From NCBI RefSeq assembly GCF_001417735.1, contig NZ_BBUZ01000027.1:1-64000 (forward strand): a DNA stretch of 64,000 nt. Direction: 5' to 3'. Shown here in pieces: positions 20,611-40,596 of the stretch. Numbering within the stretch: the first letter of the stretch is position 1; every line of letters starts with the position of its first letter. The notes beneath the pieces were generated by a model, which worked only from the letters and a program-made list of their open reading frames with translations, ran no database searches and was not told where the DNA came from. Source of the stretch: Streptomyces sp. NBRC 110028 (GTDB lineage Bacteria > Actinomycetota > Actinomycetes > Streptomycetales > Streptomycetaceae). Both the position numbers and the translations under genes were made by a program.

Positions 20611-21480
20611 ATGGCCACCTCGAACCGCGAACTCGCCGATTTCCTGCGCCGGGCCCGTGACCAGTGCGATCCGGCGCGTGCAGGACTGCCGCCGGACGCC
20701 CGCGTACGCCGCGTACCAGGCCTGCGACGCGAAGAGGTGGCACGACTGGCCGGTGTCTCCACCGACTACTACGCCCGCCTCGAACAGGGACGCCACATCA
20801 CCCCCTCACCCGCAGTGGTCGAAGCACTGGCACAGGCGCTGGAACTCGACGCCGCCGGACGTGCCCACCTCAACGACCTCATTGGCGCCACCGCCGCGGC
20901 CCCCCGACGCCGGCGCCCGCCGACCGTCCAGCGCTTGCGCCCTGGCCTCCACCAACTGTTGGACTCCATGGAGCGCACCCCCGCCCTGGTCCTGGGACGC
21001 CGAGCGGACGTTTTGGGCGCCAACCCGATAGCCAAGGCGCTGTTCACCGACTTCGACGCCCTGCCGCCAGCTCAACGCAACTACACACGGTGGCTCCTCC
21101 TCGACCCGGCAGCCCGTACCCTCTTCGTCGACTGGGACCTGCAAGCCCGCGCAGCCGTGGAGAACCTTCGCCTCGATGCCGGCCGTACCCCTGACGACCA
21201 GCCCACCCAGGACCTCATCACCGAGCTGAAGGAAAACAGCGCAGAGTTCGGGCGCTGGTGGCAGCAGCACCGTGTCCACCAGCGCACCCATGGAGCCAAA
21301 CGACTGCTCCACCCGCTCGTCGGCGAGGTCACCGTGCAGTACGAAACCTTCACTCTCCCAGGGGACCCCGAAGCAGCCGTCTTTCTCTACAGAGCCGAAG
21401 CCGGTTCCCCGTCCCGCCGGGCACTCGACCTCCTCATCTCCTGGACACTCTCCCCCACTGTCCCTCGCAGCGAGCCCTGA
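20611..21480 (+). CDS. XRE-family regulator with MmyB-like ligand-binding domain
   Basis: 289-residue transcription factor. The N-terminal helix-turn-helix covers about residues 10-80 (LRREEVARLAGVSTDYYARL, then EQGRHITPSP). The MmyB-like PAS-type domain follows from about 105 (VQRLRPGLHQLLDSMERTPA; ALFTDFDALPPAQRNYTRWL; FGRWWQQHRVHQRTHGAKRL). Actinomycete members usually regulate the adjacent divergent oxidoreductase or stress gene, here the Hsp31-like protein. The extended N-terminal RRARDQCDPARAG is typical of the family. Confidence 0.92.
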   Translation: MATSNRELADFLRRARDQCDPARAGLPPDARVRRVPGLRREEVARLAGVSTDYYARLEQGRHITPSPAVVEALAQALELDAAGRAHLNDLIGATAAAPRRRRPPTVQRLRPGLHQLLDSMERTPALVLGRRADVLGANPIAKALFTDFDALPPAQRNYTRWLLLDPAARTLFVDWDLQARAAVENLRLDAGRTPDDQPTQDLITELKENSAEFGRWWQQHRVHQRTHGAKRLLHPLVGEVTVQYETFTLPGDPEAAVFLYRAEAGSPSRRALDLLISWTLSPTVPRSEP

Positions 21481-21489
21481 ACTCCGCGA

Positions 21490-21690
21490 CCCTCGGTCAC
21501 CTAGCGTTACTACCGTGGCATCACGGTTGTTCAGGGCCCGGTGCAGCTGCTCCAGCACGCACACCACGTACGCGTCCTGGTCCACCGCGCCCTGCGGCAG
21601 ATCAGGGCTGGCGTATCCGCCTTGCGCCACTCCGGCGGCACGAACTTGCCGTCCACCCCGCGCGGCAGCAGCGGCTGTCGGCCGTCCTGG
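21490..21690 (-). pseudogene. Fragment of a Tn3-family transposase
   Basis: Read across frames on the minus strand, VDGKFVPPEWRK followed by LPQGAVDQDAYVVCVLEQLH and RALNNRDATVV matches the internal part of Tn3-type TnpA that precedes the catalytic core. There is no start, no stop in a matching place and at least one frameshift. It abuts a decayed membrane-protein gene. With the remnant at 17.2-18.3 kb it shows that Tn3 elements have acted here. Confidence 0.55.
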
Positions 21691-22275
21691 CCAGGCAGTA
21701 CAGGAAGAGGACCACCGCGGCGACGGACAGCAGCCGCAGGGCCTGCCGCACCGAGACCTTGTCGGCCATCCGCGCATAGGGGCCGCACTGCCGGTAGATG
21801 GTCACGCACACAGGTGAGGACCAGTGGCCGGTCGCTGCCGCTGTTGAAGTCCGACGCAGGGCGCCGGGGTCCGTCGGCGATGAAGAACAGCGCACTCAGT
21901 AACGCGGTGAGGGCGACGCCCGCCATCAGCCAGTAGCGGGCCTTCCGTGCCGCCTCCTCGTCGGCGGCCGACCAGCGCAACAGGATTGCTCTGCGCGCTC
22001 ACGCCGCTGCCGACCGCCGACAGACGCATCACCAGGATGGCGAGGTTGCCGACGCCCAGGAAGCTCCCGCTCTCCATGATGAGGACGCCCATCGTGAAGG
22101 TGAGGCACTGGAGCAGCAGCGTGACGACCAGGACGGGGTGGACGTCGTCCCGCCGGCTCCGCCTGACCTGGCACACCGGTAGATGAGCGCGGCATACGAC
22201 GCGAGCGCCGCGATGACGAACCAGAGCGTGTTGATGGCGTTCTCCCCGGTGTCCCTCATGCCGGAAACGTCCATG
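21690..22275 (-). pseudogene. Decayed multi-TM membrane protein (MAB_1171c/DUF6545-like)
   Basis: Four hydrophobic blocks can be followed only by changing frame: NTLWFVIAALASYAALIYR, then LVVTLLLQCLTFTMGVLIME and VGNLAILVMRLSAVG, then RWSAADEEAARKARYWLMAG and VALTALLSALFFIADG, then TIYRQCGPYARMADKVSVRQ and LRLLSVAAVVLFLYCLA. The W-EEARRK-R-W and R-LRL patterns resemble the actinobacterial MAB_1171c family, which often accompanies XRE/ImmA regulators. At least three frameshifts (near 22165, 21990 and 21815) and the missing C-terminus make it a pseudogene. Confidence 0.5.
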
Positions 22276-22357
22276 GCCGCACGATACCTGTCGGCTACAA
22301 CGGTCATCGGGAAGTCGCCGGAGCCGTGCGGGCGCGCGACGTGATCCCGGTCACATA

Positions 22358-23296
22358 TCAGCCGAAGGTGCGGCGGTAGGTATGCGGGCTGACGCCGGTG
22401 GTCCGCTTGAAGCGGTCGCGGAAGGCGGTGGGGGAGCCGAACCCGACCTGGGCGCCGATGCGTTCGACGGAGTGGGGTGTGGTCTCCAGAAGGTGCTGGG
22501 CCTGGCGGACGCGGGCGCGGTGCAGCCACTGGAGCGGGGTGGTGCCGGTCTGCTCGCGGAAGCGGCGTATCAGGGTCCGGGTGCTGGTCCCGGCGTGGGC
22601 GGCGATGTCGGCGAGGGTGAGGTCGCGGCCCAGATTGTCCTGCAGCCACGCGAGCAGGGGTTCGAGGACCGAGCCCTGAGGGGCGGGCGGGTAGTCGTGG
22701 ACGATGAACTGCGCCTGCCCGCCTTCGCGTTCCAGCGGCATGACGGACAGCCGGGCGGCGTGGGCGGCGACGGCCGAGCCGTAGTCGCGGCGGATCATGT
22801 GCAGGCACAGGTCCAGGCCCGCGGCGGCGCCCGCGGAGGTGAGGAACTGGCCGTTGTCCACGTACAGGACGTCCGGGTCCACCTCGATGTCCGGGTAGGC
22901 CGCGGCCAGGAGACCGGCCGCGATCCAGTGGGTGGTGGCCCGCAGCCCGTCGAGCAGACCGGTGGCGGCCAGGACGAAGGTGCCCGAACAGATGGAGGCG
23001 ATCCGTGTGCCGTCCGCGGCCGCCGCCCGCAGGGCGTCGCGGACAGCGGGCGCGAGCGGGACCGAGGGATCGGCGGTACCGGGCACGATGACGGTGTCCG
23101 CCCCGCTCAGCCCGTCGAGGCCCCAGGGGGCTCGCAGGGCGAAGGTCCCGGCGTCGATGTCCTGGCGCTCGCCGCACACCCGGATCTGGTAGCCGGGGCG
23201 CCCGTCCGGCAGGCGGGTGCGGCTGAAGACCTCGATCGGCGTGGACAGGTCGAACGGGATCACCTGGTCCAGGGCGAGTACGGCGATGGTGTGCAT
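22358..23296 (-). CDS. GlxA-type transcriptional regulator (DJ-1/PfpI + AraC HTH)
   Basis: 312-residue regulator with an N-terminal DJ-1/PfpI-like sensor domain (MHTIAVLALDQVIPFDLSTP; ASICSGTFVLAATGLLDG, Cys at the elbow position) and a C-terminal AraC helix-turn-helix pair (about 215-312; LTLADIAAHAGTSTRTLIRR; VERIGAQVGFGSPTAFRDRF). The ATG at 23296 begins the sensor domain directly; a longer in-frame start at 23416 would add non-family residues. It faces a DJ-1/PfpI gene across about 220 bp, a common pairing in which the regulator activates its neighbour. The sensed molecule is unknown. Confidence 0.92.
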   Translation of the reverse strand: MHTIAVLALDQVIPFDLSTPIEVFSRTRLPDGRPGYQIRVCGERQDIDAGTFALRAPWGLDGLSGADTVIVPGTADPSVPLAPAVRDALRAAAADGTRIASICSGTFVLAATGLLDGLRATTHWIAAGLLAAAYPDIEVDPDVLYVDNGQFLTSAGAAAGLDLCLHMIRRDYGSAVAAHAARLSVMPLEREGGQAQFIVHDYPPAPQGSVLEPLLAWLQDNLGRDLTLADIAAHAGTSTRTLIRRFREQTGTTPLQWLHRARVRQAQHLLETTPHSVERIGAQVGFGSPTAFRDRFKRTTGVSPHTYRRTFG

Positions 23297-23518
23297 GGCC
23301 GGAAGATGCCCCCTCGCCGGATGGCCCGAAGCGGCCCGGAGCGCCGAGTCCTCTCCTTCGCCGCAGTTCAGGAGCGCTCTCGCCGAAGGTGGCACTATCC
23401 CGTTGAAAGGTGGCACTCATGCCACTGGGAGGAGGAGCGGCAGCCGGTTAGCTTCGGGGGCGTTCCCGGCGCAGGCCGGACTTCCCGCCACCGCGAGCCT
23501 GGTGAAAGAGGGCCCTCC

Positions 23519-24208
23519 ATGCATGTCCAGGTTGTTCTGTTCGACGGCTTCGACCCGCTCGACGTCATCGCCCCCTACGAGGTGCTGTACGCCGGTGGCG
23601 CCGCCTCGGCGGGCGCGGTGAGCGTGGAACTGGTGTCCGCCGAAGGACCTCGCGAGGTGCCCAGCGGCGCCGGGAGCCTGACCCTGCGGGCCACCGCCGC
23701 CCTCGACCCCGAGCGCGCCGGTGTGATCCTGGTCCCCGGCGCCGCGGGCCGCCTCGGCGAGCCCGGCGAGGTGCCCGGGGAGGGGGTGGGGGAGGGGACG
23801 TGGCGGCCGGATGAGTTCATCTCCGTCATTCTGGGGCGCGCCGCGGCCACCGGGCTGCCCGCGCTGGTGAAGGCGGCGATGGAGAACCCGGAGGCGACGG
23901 TCGCCACGGTGTGCGGCGGGTCGCTCCTCCTGGCCATGGCCGGGCTGCTGGAAGGGCGCCACGCCACCACCCACCACACGGGTCTGGACGCGCTCGGCGC
24001 GAGCGGCGCCCACGCGGTGAGCGCCCGCGTCGTCGACGACGGCGACCTCGTCACCGGCGCCGGTGTCGCCTCCGGGCTCGACCTGGGCCTGTATCTGCTG
24101 GAGCGCGAGGTGGGCCCGCGGATCGCGCACGCCGTCGAAGAGCTGTTCGCCCATGAGCGCCGCGGCATCGTCTGGCGCGATCGGGGCCTGGCGCCCGCCG
24201 GCTTCTGA
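23519..24208 (+). CDS. DJ-1/PfpI family protein
   Basis: 229-residue class I glutamine-amidotransferase-fold protein close to the isonitrile hydratase (InhA) and AraC-sensor group: MHVQVVLFDGFDPLDVIAPY, VILVPGAAG, then the elbow VATVCGGSLLLAMAGLL (Cys near 133) and ATTHHTGLDAL. It is cytosolic. A 20-residue insertion rich in Gly/Glu (GEPGEVPGEGVGEG, near 80-93) lies before the elbow. The ATG at 23519 has AAAGAGGG upstream. It is divergent from the GlxA-type regulator and followed after 24 bp by a small membrane protein. The reaction cannot be fixed from sequence. Confidence 0.88.
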   Translation: MHVQVVLFDGFDPLDVIAPYEVLYAGGAASAGAVSVELVSAEGPREVPSGAGSLTLRATAALDPERAGVILVPGAAGRLGEPGEVPGEGVGEGTWRPDEFISVILGRAAATGLPALVKAAMENPEATVATVCGGSLLLAMAGLLEGRHATTHHTGLDALGASGAHAVSARVVDDGDLVTGAGVASGLDLGLYLLEREVGPRIAHAVEELFAHERRGIVWRDRGLAPAGF

Positions 24209-24232
24209 CCACCCACCACGAACCACTGGACC

Positions 24233-24694
24233 ATGACGAAACTCTTCCTCTGCCTCCACGTACTGGCCGCCGTGGTGGCCATCGGCCCGGTCACCGTCGC
24301 CGCGAGCATGTTCCCGCCCGCCCTGCGCCGCGCCCACAGCGACCCGGATGACCACGAGGCGTTCGCCACGCTGCGGACGCTGCACCGCGTCTGCCGCGTC
24401 TACGCCGCCGTCGGCATCGCCGTACCGCTCTTCGGGTTCGCCACCGCAAGCAGCCTCGGCGTCCTCGGCAGCGCATGGCTGATCGCCTCGATCGTCCTGA
24501 CCGCCGCGGCCGCCGCGGTCCTGGCCCTGCTGATCCTGCCCGCCCAGGAGGGGGCGCTCACCGCGGCCGGGGCTCCCGGCGCCGCCGCCCTGGCCCCTGG
24601 CCGCCTCGCCATGCTCACCGGCGTCTTCAACCTGCTGTGGGCCACGGTCACCATCCTGATGATCATCCGCCCCGGCTCCACCACGGGGGTATGA
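24233..24694 (+). CDS. Small four-helix membrane protein (DUF2269-like)
   Basis: 153-residue integral membrane protein with four hydrophobic segments (LFLCLHVLAAVVAIGPVTVA; YAAVGIAVPLFGFATASSLG; WLIASIVLTAAAAAVLALLI; LTGVFNLLWATVTILMII). The His near residue 9 in the first helix and the layout resemble DUF2269 proteins of unknown function. It overlaps the next gene by ATGA, so the two small membrane proteins are probably co-translated. Function unknown. Confidence 0.75.
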   Translation: MTKLFLCLHVLAAVVAIGPVTVAASMFPPALRRAHSDPDDHEAFATLRTLHRVCRVYAAVGIAVPLFGFATASSLGVLGSAWLIASIVLTAAAAAVLALLILPAQEGALTAAGAPGAAALAPGRLAMLTGVFNLLWATVTILMIIRPGSTTGV

Positions 24695-24993
24695 CCGTGC
24701 ACGTGCGGTCCTTGCGTATCGCGGCACACGCCGAACTCGTCTCACTGATCATCATGCTGGCCAACCTCGCCACCGCCCATCTGGGGCCCATCTCCTCCCT
24801 GATGGGCCCCACCCACGGCTGCGCCTATCTGTTCGTCGTCGGCGCGACCTGGCGCCTTCGGCAGGCCACGAACACCACCAAGGCCATTGCCGTCATCCCC
24901 GGTGTCGGCGGCCTCCTCGCACTGCGGCGGCTCAGCCGCGCCGGAACAGCCCTTCCGCGCCCCGGACACCCCGAAAGGGCAACGCAGCCATGA
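24691..24993 (+). CDS. Small membrane protein (DUF3817-like)
   Basis: 100-residue protein with two or three hydrophobic segments (AELVSLIIMLANLATAHL; GPTHGCAYLFVVGATWRL; AIAVIPGVGGLLALRRL). The GPxHG motif followed by a helix is typical of the DUF3817 group, whose role is unknown. The start ATG overlaps the preceding stop and the end overlaps the next gene, so it is the middle of a tightly coupled trio. Confidence 0.78.
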   Translation: MTVHVRSLRIAAHAELVSLIIMLANLATAHLGPISSLMGPTHGCAYLFVVGATWRLRQATNTTKAIAVIPGVGGLLALRRLSRAGTALPRPGHPERATQP

Positions 24994-25439
24994 TGACCTA
25001 CCTCGCGCCGATCCTGGTCGGCGTCGTCTACGCCCTGGTGATGTCGCTGATCCGCGAACCGCACCGACGCCGCTTCAACGCGATCATGGTGGCGGGCGCG
25101 GGAGCGGCCTACCTCAGTGGCGGTGGCTTGGGCGGCTGGGAATTCCTCGCCACCGCCGCCATCACCTACGTCGCCTACCTCGGACTGGAGTCCTGGACGT
25201 TCATCGGCATCGCGTGGCTCATGCACACCGCCTGGGACGTGGTGCACCATGCCAAAGGCAACCCGATCATCCCCTTCGCCCATGACTCCTCCCTCGGCTG
25301 CGCCATCTGCGACCCCGTCATCGCCCTGTGGTGTTTCCGGGGCGGCCCCTCGCTGATCGACTTCGTCCGCGGCCGGGTCGGGCCCACCCGATCGGAGCGG
25401 GCACAGGATGTCGGGTCCGGCAGGGTGCGGTCTTCCTAA
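24990..25439 (+). CDS. Membrane protein (DUF6010-like)
   Basis: 149-residue protein with about four hydrophobic segments. Conserved features include the glycine-rich YLSGGGLGGWEF, the His-containing AWLMHTAWDVVHHAKGNPII and DSSLGCAICDPVIALWCF, with a possible metal- or redox-active Cys pair. These match the uncharacterised DUF6010 family. It starts at tandem ATGs (24990/24993) that overlap the previous stop codon. Function unknown. Confidence 0.8.
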   Translation: MMTYLAPILVGVVYALVMSLIREPHRRRFNAIMVAGAGAAYLSGGGLGGWEFLATAAITYVAYLGLESWTFIGIAWLMHTAWDVVHHAKGNPIIPFAHDSSLGCAICDPVIALWCFRGGPSLIDFVRGRVGPTRSERAQDVGSGRVRSS

Positions 25440-25468
25440 CGTGAGGGTCGTAAGGGAAGGAGACCGAG

Positions 25469-26335
25469 GTGCTGGAGCGGCTGAACGAGGCCCTGGACCA
25501 CATCGAGTCGCATCTCGATCAGCGGATCGAGGTGACCGAGCTGGCGCGGATCGCGGTGACGTCGGAGTACCACTTCCGCCGGATGTTCTCCGCGCTGGCG
25601 GGGATCTCGCTGTCGGAGTACATCCGGCGCAGACGGCTCACCGTCGCCGGGGCCGAGGTGCTCGCCGGAGAGCGGACGCTGCTGGAGATCGCGGTGCGCT
25701 ACGGCTACGGCTCGGGGGAGGCGTTCGCACGGGCGTTCCGCACCCTGCACGGCGTGGGCCCGGGCGAGGCCCGGCGCGGCGGTGCCGCGCTGAACTCCCA
25801 GCCACGGATGTCCTTCCGCCTTGTCGTCGAAGGGAGTAGCACCATGCGATACTGGGTCGTGGAGAGGGAACGGTTCCATGTGGTCGGCAAGAAGGCCCGG
25901 GTTCCGCTCGTTCATGTGGGGGTGAACCCGGCGATCGCCGAGTTCATCCGCGGCATCGACGCGGAGACGACGCGGCGCGTCGCCGCACTGTCCGACCAGG
26001 AACCGGAGGGGATCGTCGGGGTCAGTGACAACCTCGACCCGAGCCGGGCGGAGGGAACCGAACTCGACTACTACCACGGCGTGGTGACCGGATCCGCAGG
26101 TCCGAAGGACCTGGACACGCTCACCGTCCCGGCGGGGACCTGGGCCGTCTTCGAGAACTCCGGCCCGTTCCCGCACGCGCTCCAGTACCTGTGGCGCGAT
26201 GTGTTCACGCAGTGGTTCCCGTCCAATCCGTACCGGAGCAGGCCGGGGCCGGAGATCCTGCGCACCCGGCTGTCGCAGGACGGGGCGGAGGCGGACGCGG
26301 AGTTGTGGATCCCGGTGGAGCGGACCGCGGTCTGA
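25469..26335 (+). CDS. AraC-family regulator with GyrI-like effector domain
   Basis: 288-residue regulator. The N-terminal AraC DNA-binding domain is at residues 1-105 (LDQRIEVTELARIAVTSEYH, then FRRMFSALAG; LLEIAVRYGYGSGEAFARAF). The C-terminal GyrI/Rob-type small-molecule-binding domain is at about 125-288 (YWVVERERFHVVGKKARV; TVPAGTWAVFENSGPFPHAL, then WFPSNPYRSRPGPEI). Such proteins often respond to hydrophobic drugs and activate stress genes. The GTG at 25469 follows GGAAGGAG. It ends 24 bp from the convergent methyltransferase gene. Confidence 0.92.
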   Translation: MLERLNEALDHIESHLDQRIEVTELARIAVTSEYHFRRMFSALAGISLSEYIRRRRLTVAGAEVLAGERTLLEIAVRYGYGSGEAFARAFRTLHGVGPGEARRGGAALNSQPRMSFRLVVEGSSTMRYWVVERERFHVVGKKARVPLVHVGVNPAIAEFIRGIDAETTRRVAALSDQEPEGIVGVSDNLDPSRAEGTELDYYHGVVTGSAGPKDLDTLTVPAGTWAVFENSGPFPHALQYLWRDVFTQWFPSNPYRSRPGPEILRTRLSQDGAEADAELWIPVERTAV

Positions 26336-26359
26336 GCGGTGACGGGCGGTGGTTGAGCG

Positions 26360-27265
26360 TCACGCGCCCGGACGGTGGGCGAACACCCACCGGTTGGCGG
26401 CCAGGGCGTCGTACGGCTCGGGGCGCGGGCCGCGTCCGTAGCGGCGGGTGAAGTCGAACGGGGTACGGACCGTCGTGGACCAGCCCCGCGCGGTCAGGTC
26501 CGCGGCGGAGTCGGGCCGCGGCTCGCCGTCGAACAGGGTGAGCAGGTCGACGCCGATCCGGTGCCGTGCCGCGGAGTAGACCGGGCTGTCGCGGATCGCC
26601 GCCGACTCCGTGCCGAGCTTCACCTCGTACGCGAGGGCGCTGCCCGCCGCGCTCAGCCCGTCCACCGTGTCGATGAGTCCCTGCTCGGCGGTGCGGGGCA
26701 GATAGAGCAGGAGCCCCTCCGCCAGCCAGGCGGTCGGCTGGGCCGGATCGAAGCCCCCGGCGGTGAGCGCCCCGGCCCAGTCGAGCCGCAGATCGGCCGT
26801 GATCGTGACCCGCTCCGCCCGGTGCGCGGCGCCCAGCCCGTCGAGGACGCCGCGCTTGAACGCGAGGACCGGACCCTGGTCGATCTCGAAGACCGTGCGG
26901 CCGGGCGGCCAGTCGAGCCGGTACGCCCGGGTATCGAGACCCGCCCCGAGCAGGACCACCTGGCGGGTGCCCGCGCGCGCCCGGGCCAGGAGGAAGTCGT
27001 CGAGGGCGCGGGTCCGCAGGCCGAAGTAGCGCCCCAGCCGCCCCCAGAGGGGATCGGCGTCCCCGCCGGGCACCTGCTCGGGCCGCACCGGCCAGTGTGC
27101 GGCCGCCCGCCCCGCGGCGCGTACGAAGTGCTCCGCGTACGGGTCCCGCGCGAGCGCGTCGGGGCGGTGGGCCTCGATCGCCCGCGCCGCGGCCACCATG
27201 AGAGCGGTCCGCCCGACGCCCCCTGCCACTCCTTCCCCGGTGTTCTCCCGGGCCGCCTCGGCCAT
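26360..27265 (-). CDS. Class I SAM-dependent methyltransferase (PPM/LCMT family)
   Basis: 301-residue methyltransferase of the leucine-carboxyl/PPM2 type that is abundant in actinomycetes. It has the family N-terminus (GVGRTALMVAAARAIEAHRP, then DPYAEHFVR), the SAM loop QVVLLGAGLDTRAYRL (near 110), the acidic strand FEIDQGPVL and AWLAEGLLLYLP (near 195). It is cytosolic. The substrate is unknown; these enzymes can O-methylate small carboxylates. The ATG at 27265 has GGAGGAG directly upstream. It is not obviously linked to the NRPS operon 1.7 kb away. Confidence 0.9.
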   Translation of the reverse strand: MAEAARENTGEGVAGGVGRTALMVAAARAIEAHRPDALARDPYAEHFVRAAGRAAAHWPVRPEQVPGGDADPLWGRLGRYFGLRTRALDDFLLARARAGTRQVVLLGAGLDTRAYRLDWPPGRTVFEIDQGPVLAFKRGVLDGLGAAHRAERVTITADLRLDWAGALTAGGFDPAQPTAWLAEGLLLYLPRTAEQGLIDTVDGLSAAGSALAYEVKLGTESAAIRDSPVYSAARHRIGVDLLTLFDGEPRPDSAADLTARGWSTTVRTPFDFTRRYGRGPRPEPYDALAANRWVFAHRPGA

Positions 27266-27315
27266 CTCTCCTCCTCCCCGGGGCGTTGCGGCCACGTGGC
27301 CGCCGTGACCGGTGG

Positions 27316-27849
27316 TCAGGCCGCCGTGCCCGCGACCAGATGGTCGCCGGGGATGCCGGCCTTGCCCGGGGCGTAGTAGTCCTTGATCCCCTCGACCCAG
27401 GTCGCCGCCCGGATCCGGTCCGCGCCGGAGGGACCGAAGGCGTCGAAGAGGGCGTCGATGTTCGCGCGCTCGAAGCCGATCGCCGTCATCAGCGCCACGA
27501 ACCTGGGGCGTTCGACCGTCCCGTCGCCGTCCTGGTCCCCGAGCGCGGCCAGCGCCTGGGCGAACGCGTCGATCGTCGCGTCGAATCGCTCGGGCGAGAG
27601 CACGCAGCCGCTGTACTCCTCGAAGGTGATCTCACCGTCTCCGTCGGCGTCCGCTTCCCCGCGCAGGGTCGTCCAGTACTGACGGAAGGCCGCGCGCATG
27701 GCGTCCTTGGCCGCCTCGTCCGCGTCGGGCGCCGCCTCGACGACGCGGCCCGCCATGAGTTCGAAGTCCTCGGCTTCCAGGACGCCGTTTCCATCGGCGT
27801 CGAGCAGGGAGAAGACGAGCGCGACCCGCTGGGTGGCCTCTGTGCGCAT
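27316..27849 (-). CDS. EF-hand calcium-binding protein
   Basis: 177-residue calmodulin/calerythrin-like protein. At least three canonical EF-hand loops are visible: DADGNGVLE (near 17), DADGDGEITFEE (near 70) and DQDGDGTVE (near 105), with a degenerate fourth site (FGPSGADRIRAATW). It is cytosolic, with no signal. Actinomycete relatives buffer calcium, possibly during differentiation. The ATG at 27849 (GGAAGGGAC upstream) is preferred over an earlier in-frame start that adds a basic unconserved leader. Confidence 0.9.
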   Translation of the reverse strand: MRTEATQRVALVFSLLDADGNGVLEAEDFELMAGRVVEAAPDADEAAKDAMRAAFRQYWTTLRGEADADGDGEITFEEYSGCVLSPERFDATIDAFAQALAALGDQDGDGTVERPRFVALMTAIGFERANIDALFDAFGPSGADRIRAATWVEGIKDYYAPGKAGIPGDHLVAGTAA

Positions 27850-28081
27850 CAACCGTGTCCCTTCCGGTCCATGGCCGGCAAGCTTCGTGTCCGGCCGCCG
27901 GCTCACTATCCGGTCGCCGCCCCGCGCATGCGGCAGCAACCGAGCGCCGTTCACTCGAAGGAATGGAATTGTGCGGATAGAGCATCCGTCAGGTCGTGGT
28001 TGTGCAGGCCCGATAGCCACGGGATCTCACCGGAATCTTCATGCCTTGTTTGCATCGGCCTGATCGGGCAATTCGTACACC

Positions 28082-28564
28082 ATGGCTAACGCAGGAGCGA
28101 ACAACGAATCGACCGACCGCGCCACCAAGGCCACGAAGGCGGCAGCCGGCAAGGCCAAGGAGACCTCCGCGAAGGCGGCGGAGAAGACGGCGTCGAAGGC
28201 GGAGTCCGCAGGCCAGGCGACCGCCAATGCCGCCAAGTCCGCGGGCGCCGGCGCGGCGCGCACCGCGGCCGGCGTGGGCAGTGCCGTCGGCAGCGCCGTG
28301 ACGTCGGCGGGGGCCACGGCGGGCAAGGCGGCCGAGTCCGCCGGTACCGCCATGACGGCGACGCTGAAGGGGGTGACCTCGGCGGCCGGGCAGATGACCT
28401 CTGCCGCGGCGACCGCCTGGACCGTGCTGAAGAATCGCAAGCTCATCGCGGCCGGTGCCGCGGCCGGTGTCACCGCCCTCACCGCGGCCTCCTACGCCGT
28501 GGGCCGCCATGCGGAGCGCAGCGGCCATGGTCCCGTCACGCGGATGACGGGCGGCCGTATCTGA
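28082..28564 (+). CDS. Ala/Lys-rich LEA-like protein with C-terminal hydrophobic segment
   Basis: 160-residue low-complexity protein. Residues 10-65 are repeated Ala/Lys/Thr heptad-like units (ATKAAAGKAKETSAKAAEKT, ASKAESAGQATANAAKSAGA), which predict an amphipathic helix like LEA or histone H1-like proteins. An Ala/Gly/Ser/Thr stretch follows, then a hydrophobic helix (KLIAAGAAAGVTALTAASYA, near 123-142) and a short basic end. A membrane-tethered stress or surface-adhesion role is possible but unproven. The start has no strong RBS. A strong terminator follows after 63 bp. Confidence 0.75.
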   Translation: MANAGANNESTDRATKATKAAAGKAKETSAKAAEKTASKAESAGQATANAAKSAGAGAARTAAGVGSAVGSAVTSAGATAGKAAESAGTAMTATLKGVTSAAGQMTSAAATAWTVLKNRKLIAAGAAAGVTALTAASYAVGRHAERSGHGPVTRMTGGRI

Positions 28565-28627
28565 CCGGCCCGCCCGCCCGAACCGCCCTGACCACTCGAA
28601 CCACCCGAACCGCCCGACCTGTCCACC

Positions 28628-28664
28628 GCCCGCCGAAGACCGCCTGATGCGGTCTTCGGCGGGC
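28628..28664. terminator. Strong hairpin terminator before the NRPS operon
   Basis: Perfect 16-bp arms, GCCCGCCGAAGACCGC (28628-28643) and GCGGTCTTCGGCGGGC (28649-28664), with a 5-nt loop. It ends the LEA-like gene and insulates the NRPS promoter. Confidence 0.85.
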
Positions 28665-28828
28665 GGCTTCGTGCGTGCCCGCCCCGCGCCGCGTTTGCGG
28701 ACGGGACGGGTGTGCCGGTGGTGTTCCCGGGGGCGTGAGCCGCCTCGGTCCGCCATGTCCCGGCTGGTTCCGCCGCGTTGTGGCGCGCTCGACGATGCGA
28801 AGTGATGATCCTGTTCATTGCCATCTCT

Positions 28829-28857
28829 TTGCGATGCCTTTGCTGGCCTGTTAGTCT
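28829..28857 (+). promoter_or_regulatory. Candidate promoter of the NRPS operon
   Basis: TTGCGA (28829-28834), a 17-bp spacer and TAGTCT (28852-28857) form a good HrdB-type promoter about 130 bp before the NRPS start. No iron-box palindrome (TTAGGTTAGGCTCACCTAA type) is present between 28565 and 28990, so iron control is not indicated. The ~160 bp between the terminator and the promoter hold no gene. Confidence 0.6.
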
Positions 28858-28989
28858 TCCGGTGAACCGGACAAGATCGGACCACCGCCGAGCGGCCCCG
28901 TGCCCGCACACACCGACGACTGACGCACATCGCCCTGCGAAGCCACTTCTACGTTGAGGTCGTCCACATGGCGGCCGGGCGGGAACCTC

Positions 28990-40592
<11,603 letters not shown>

Positions 40593-40596
<4 letters not shown>

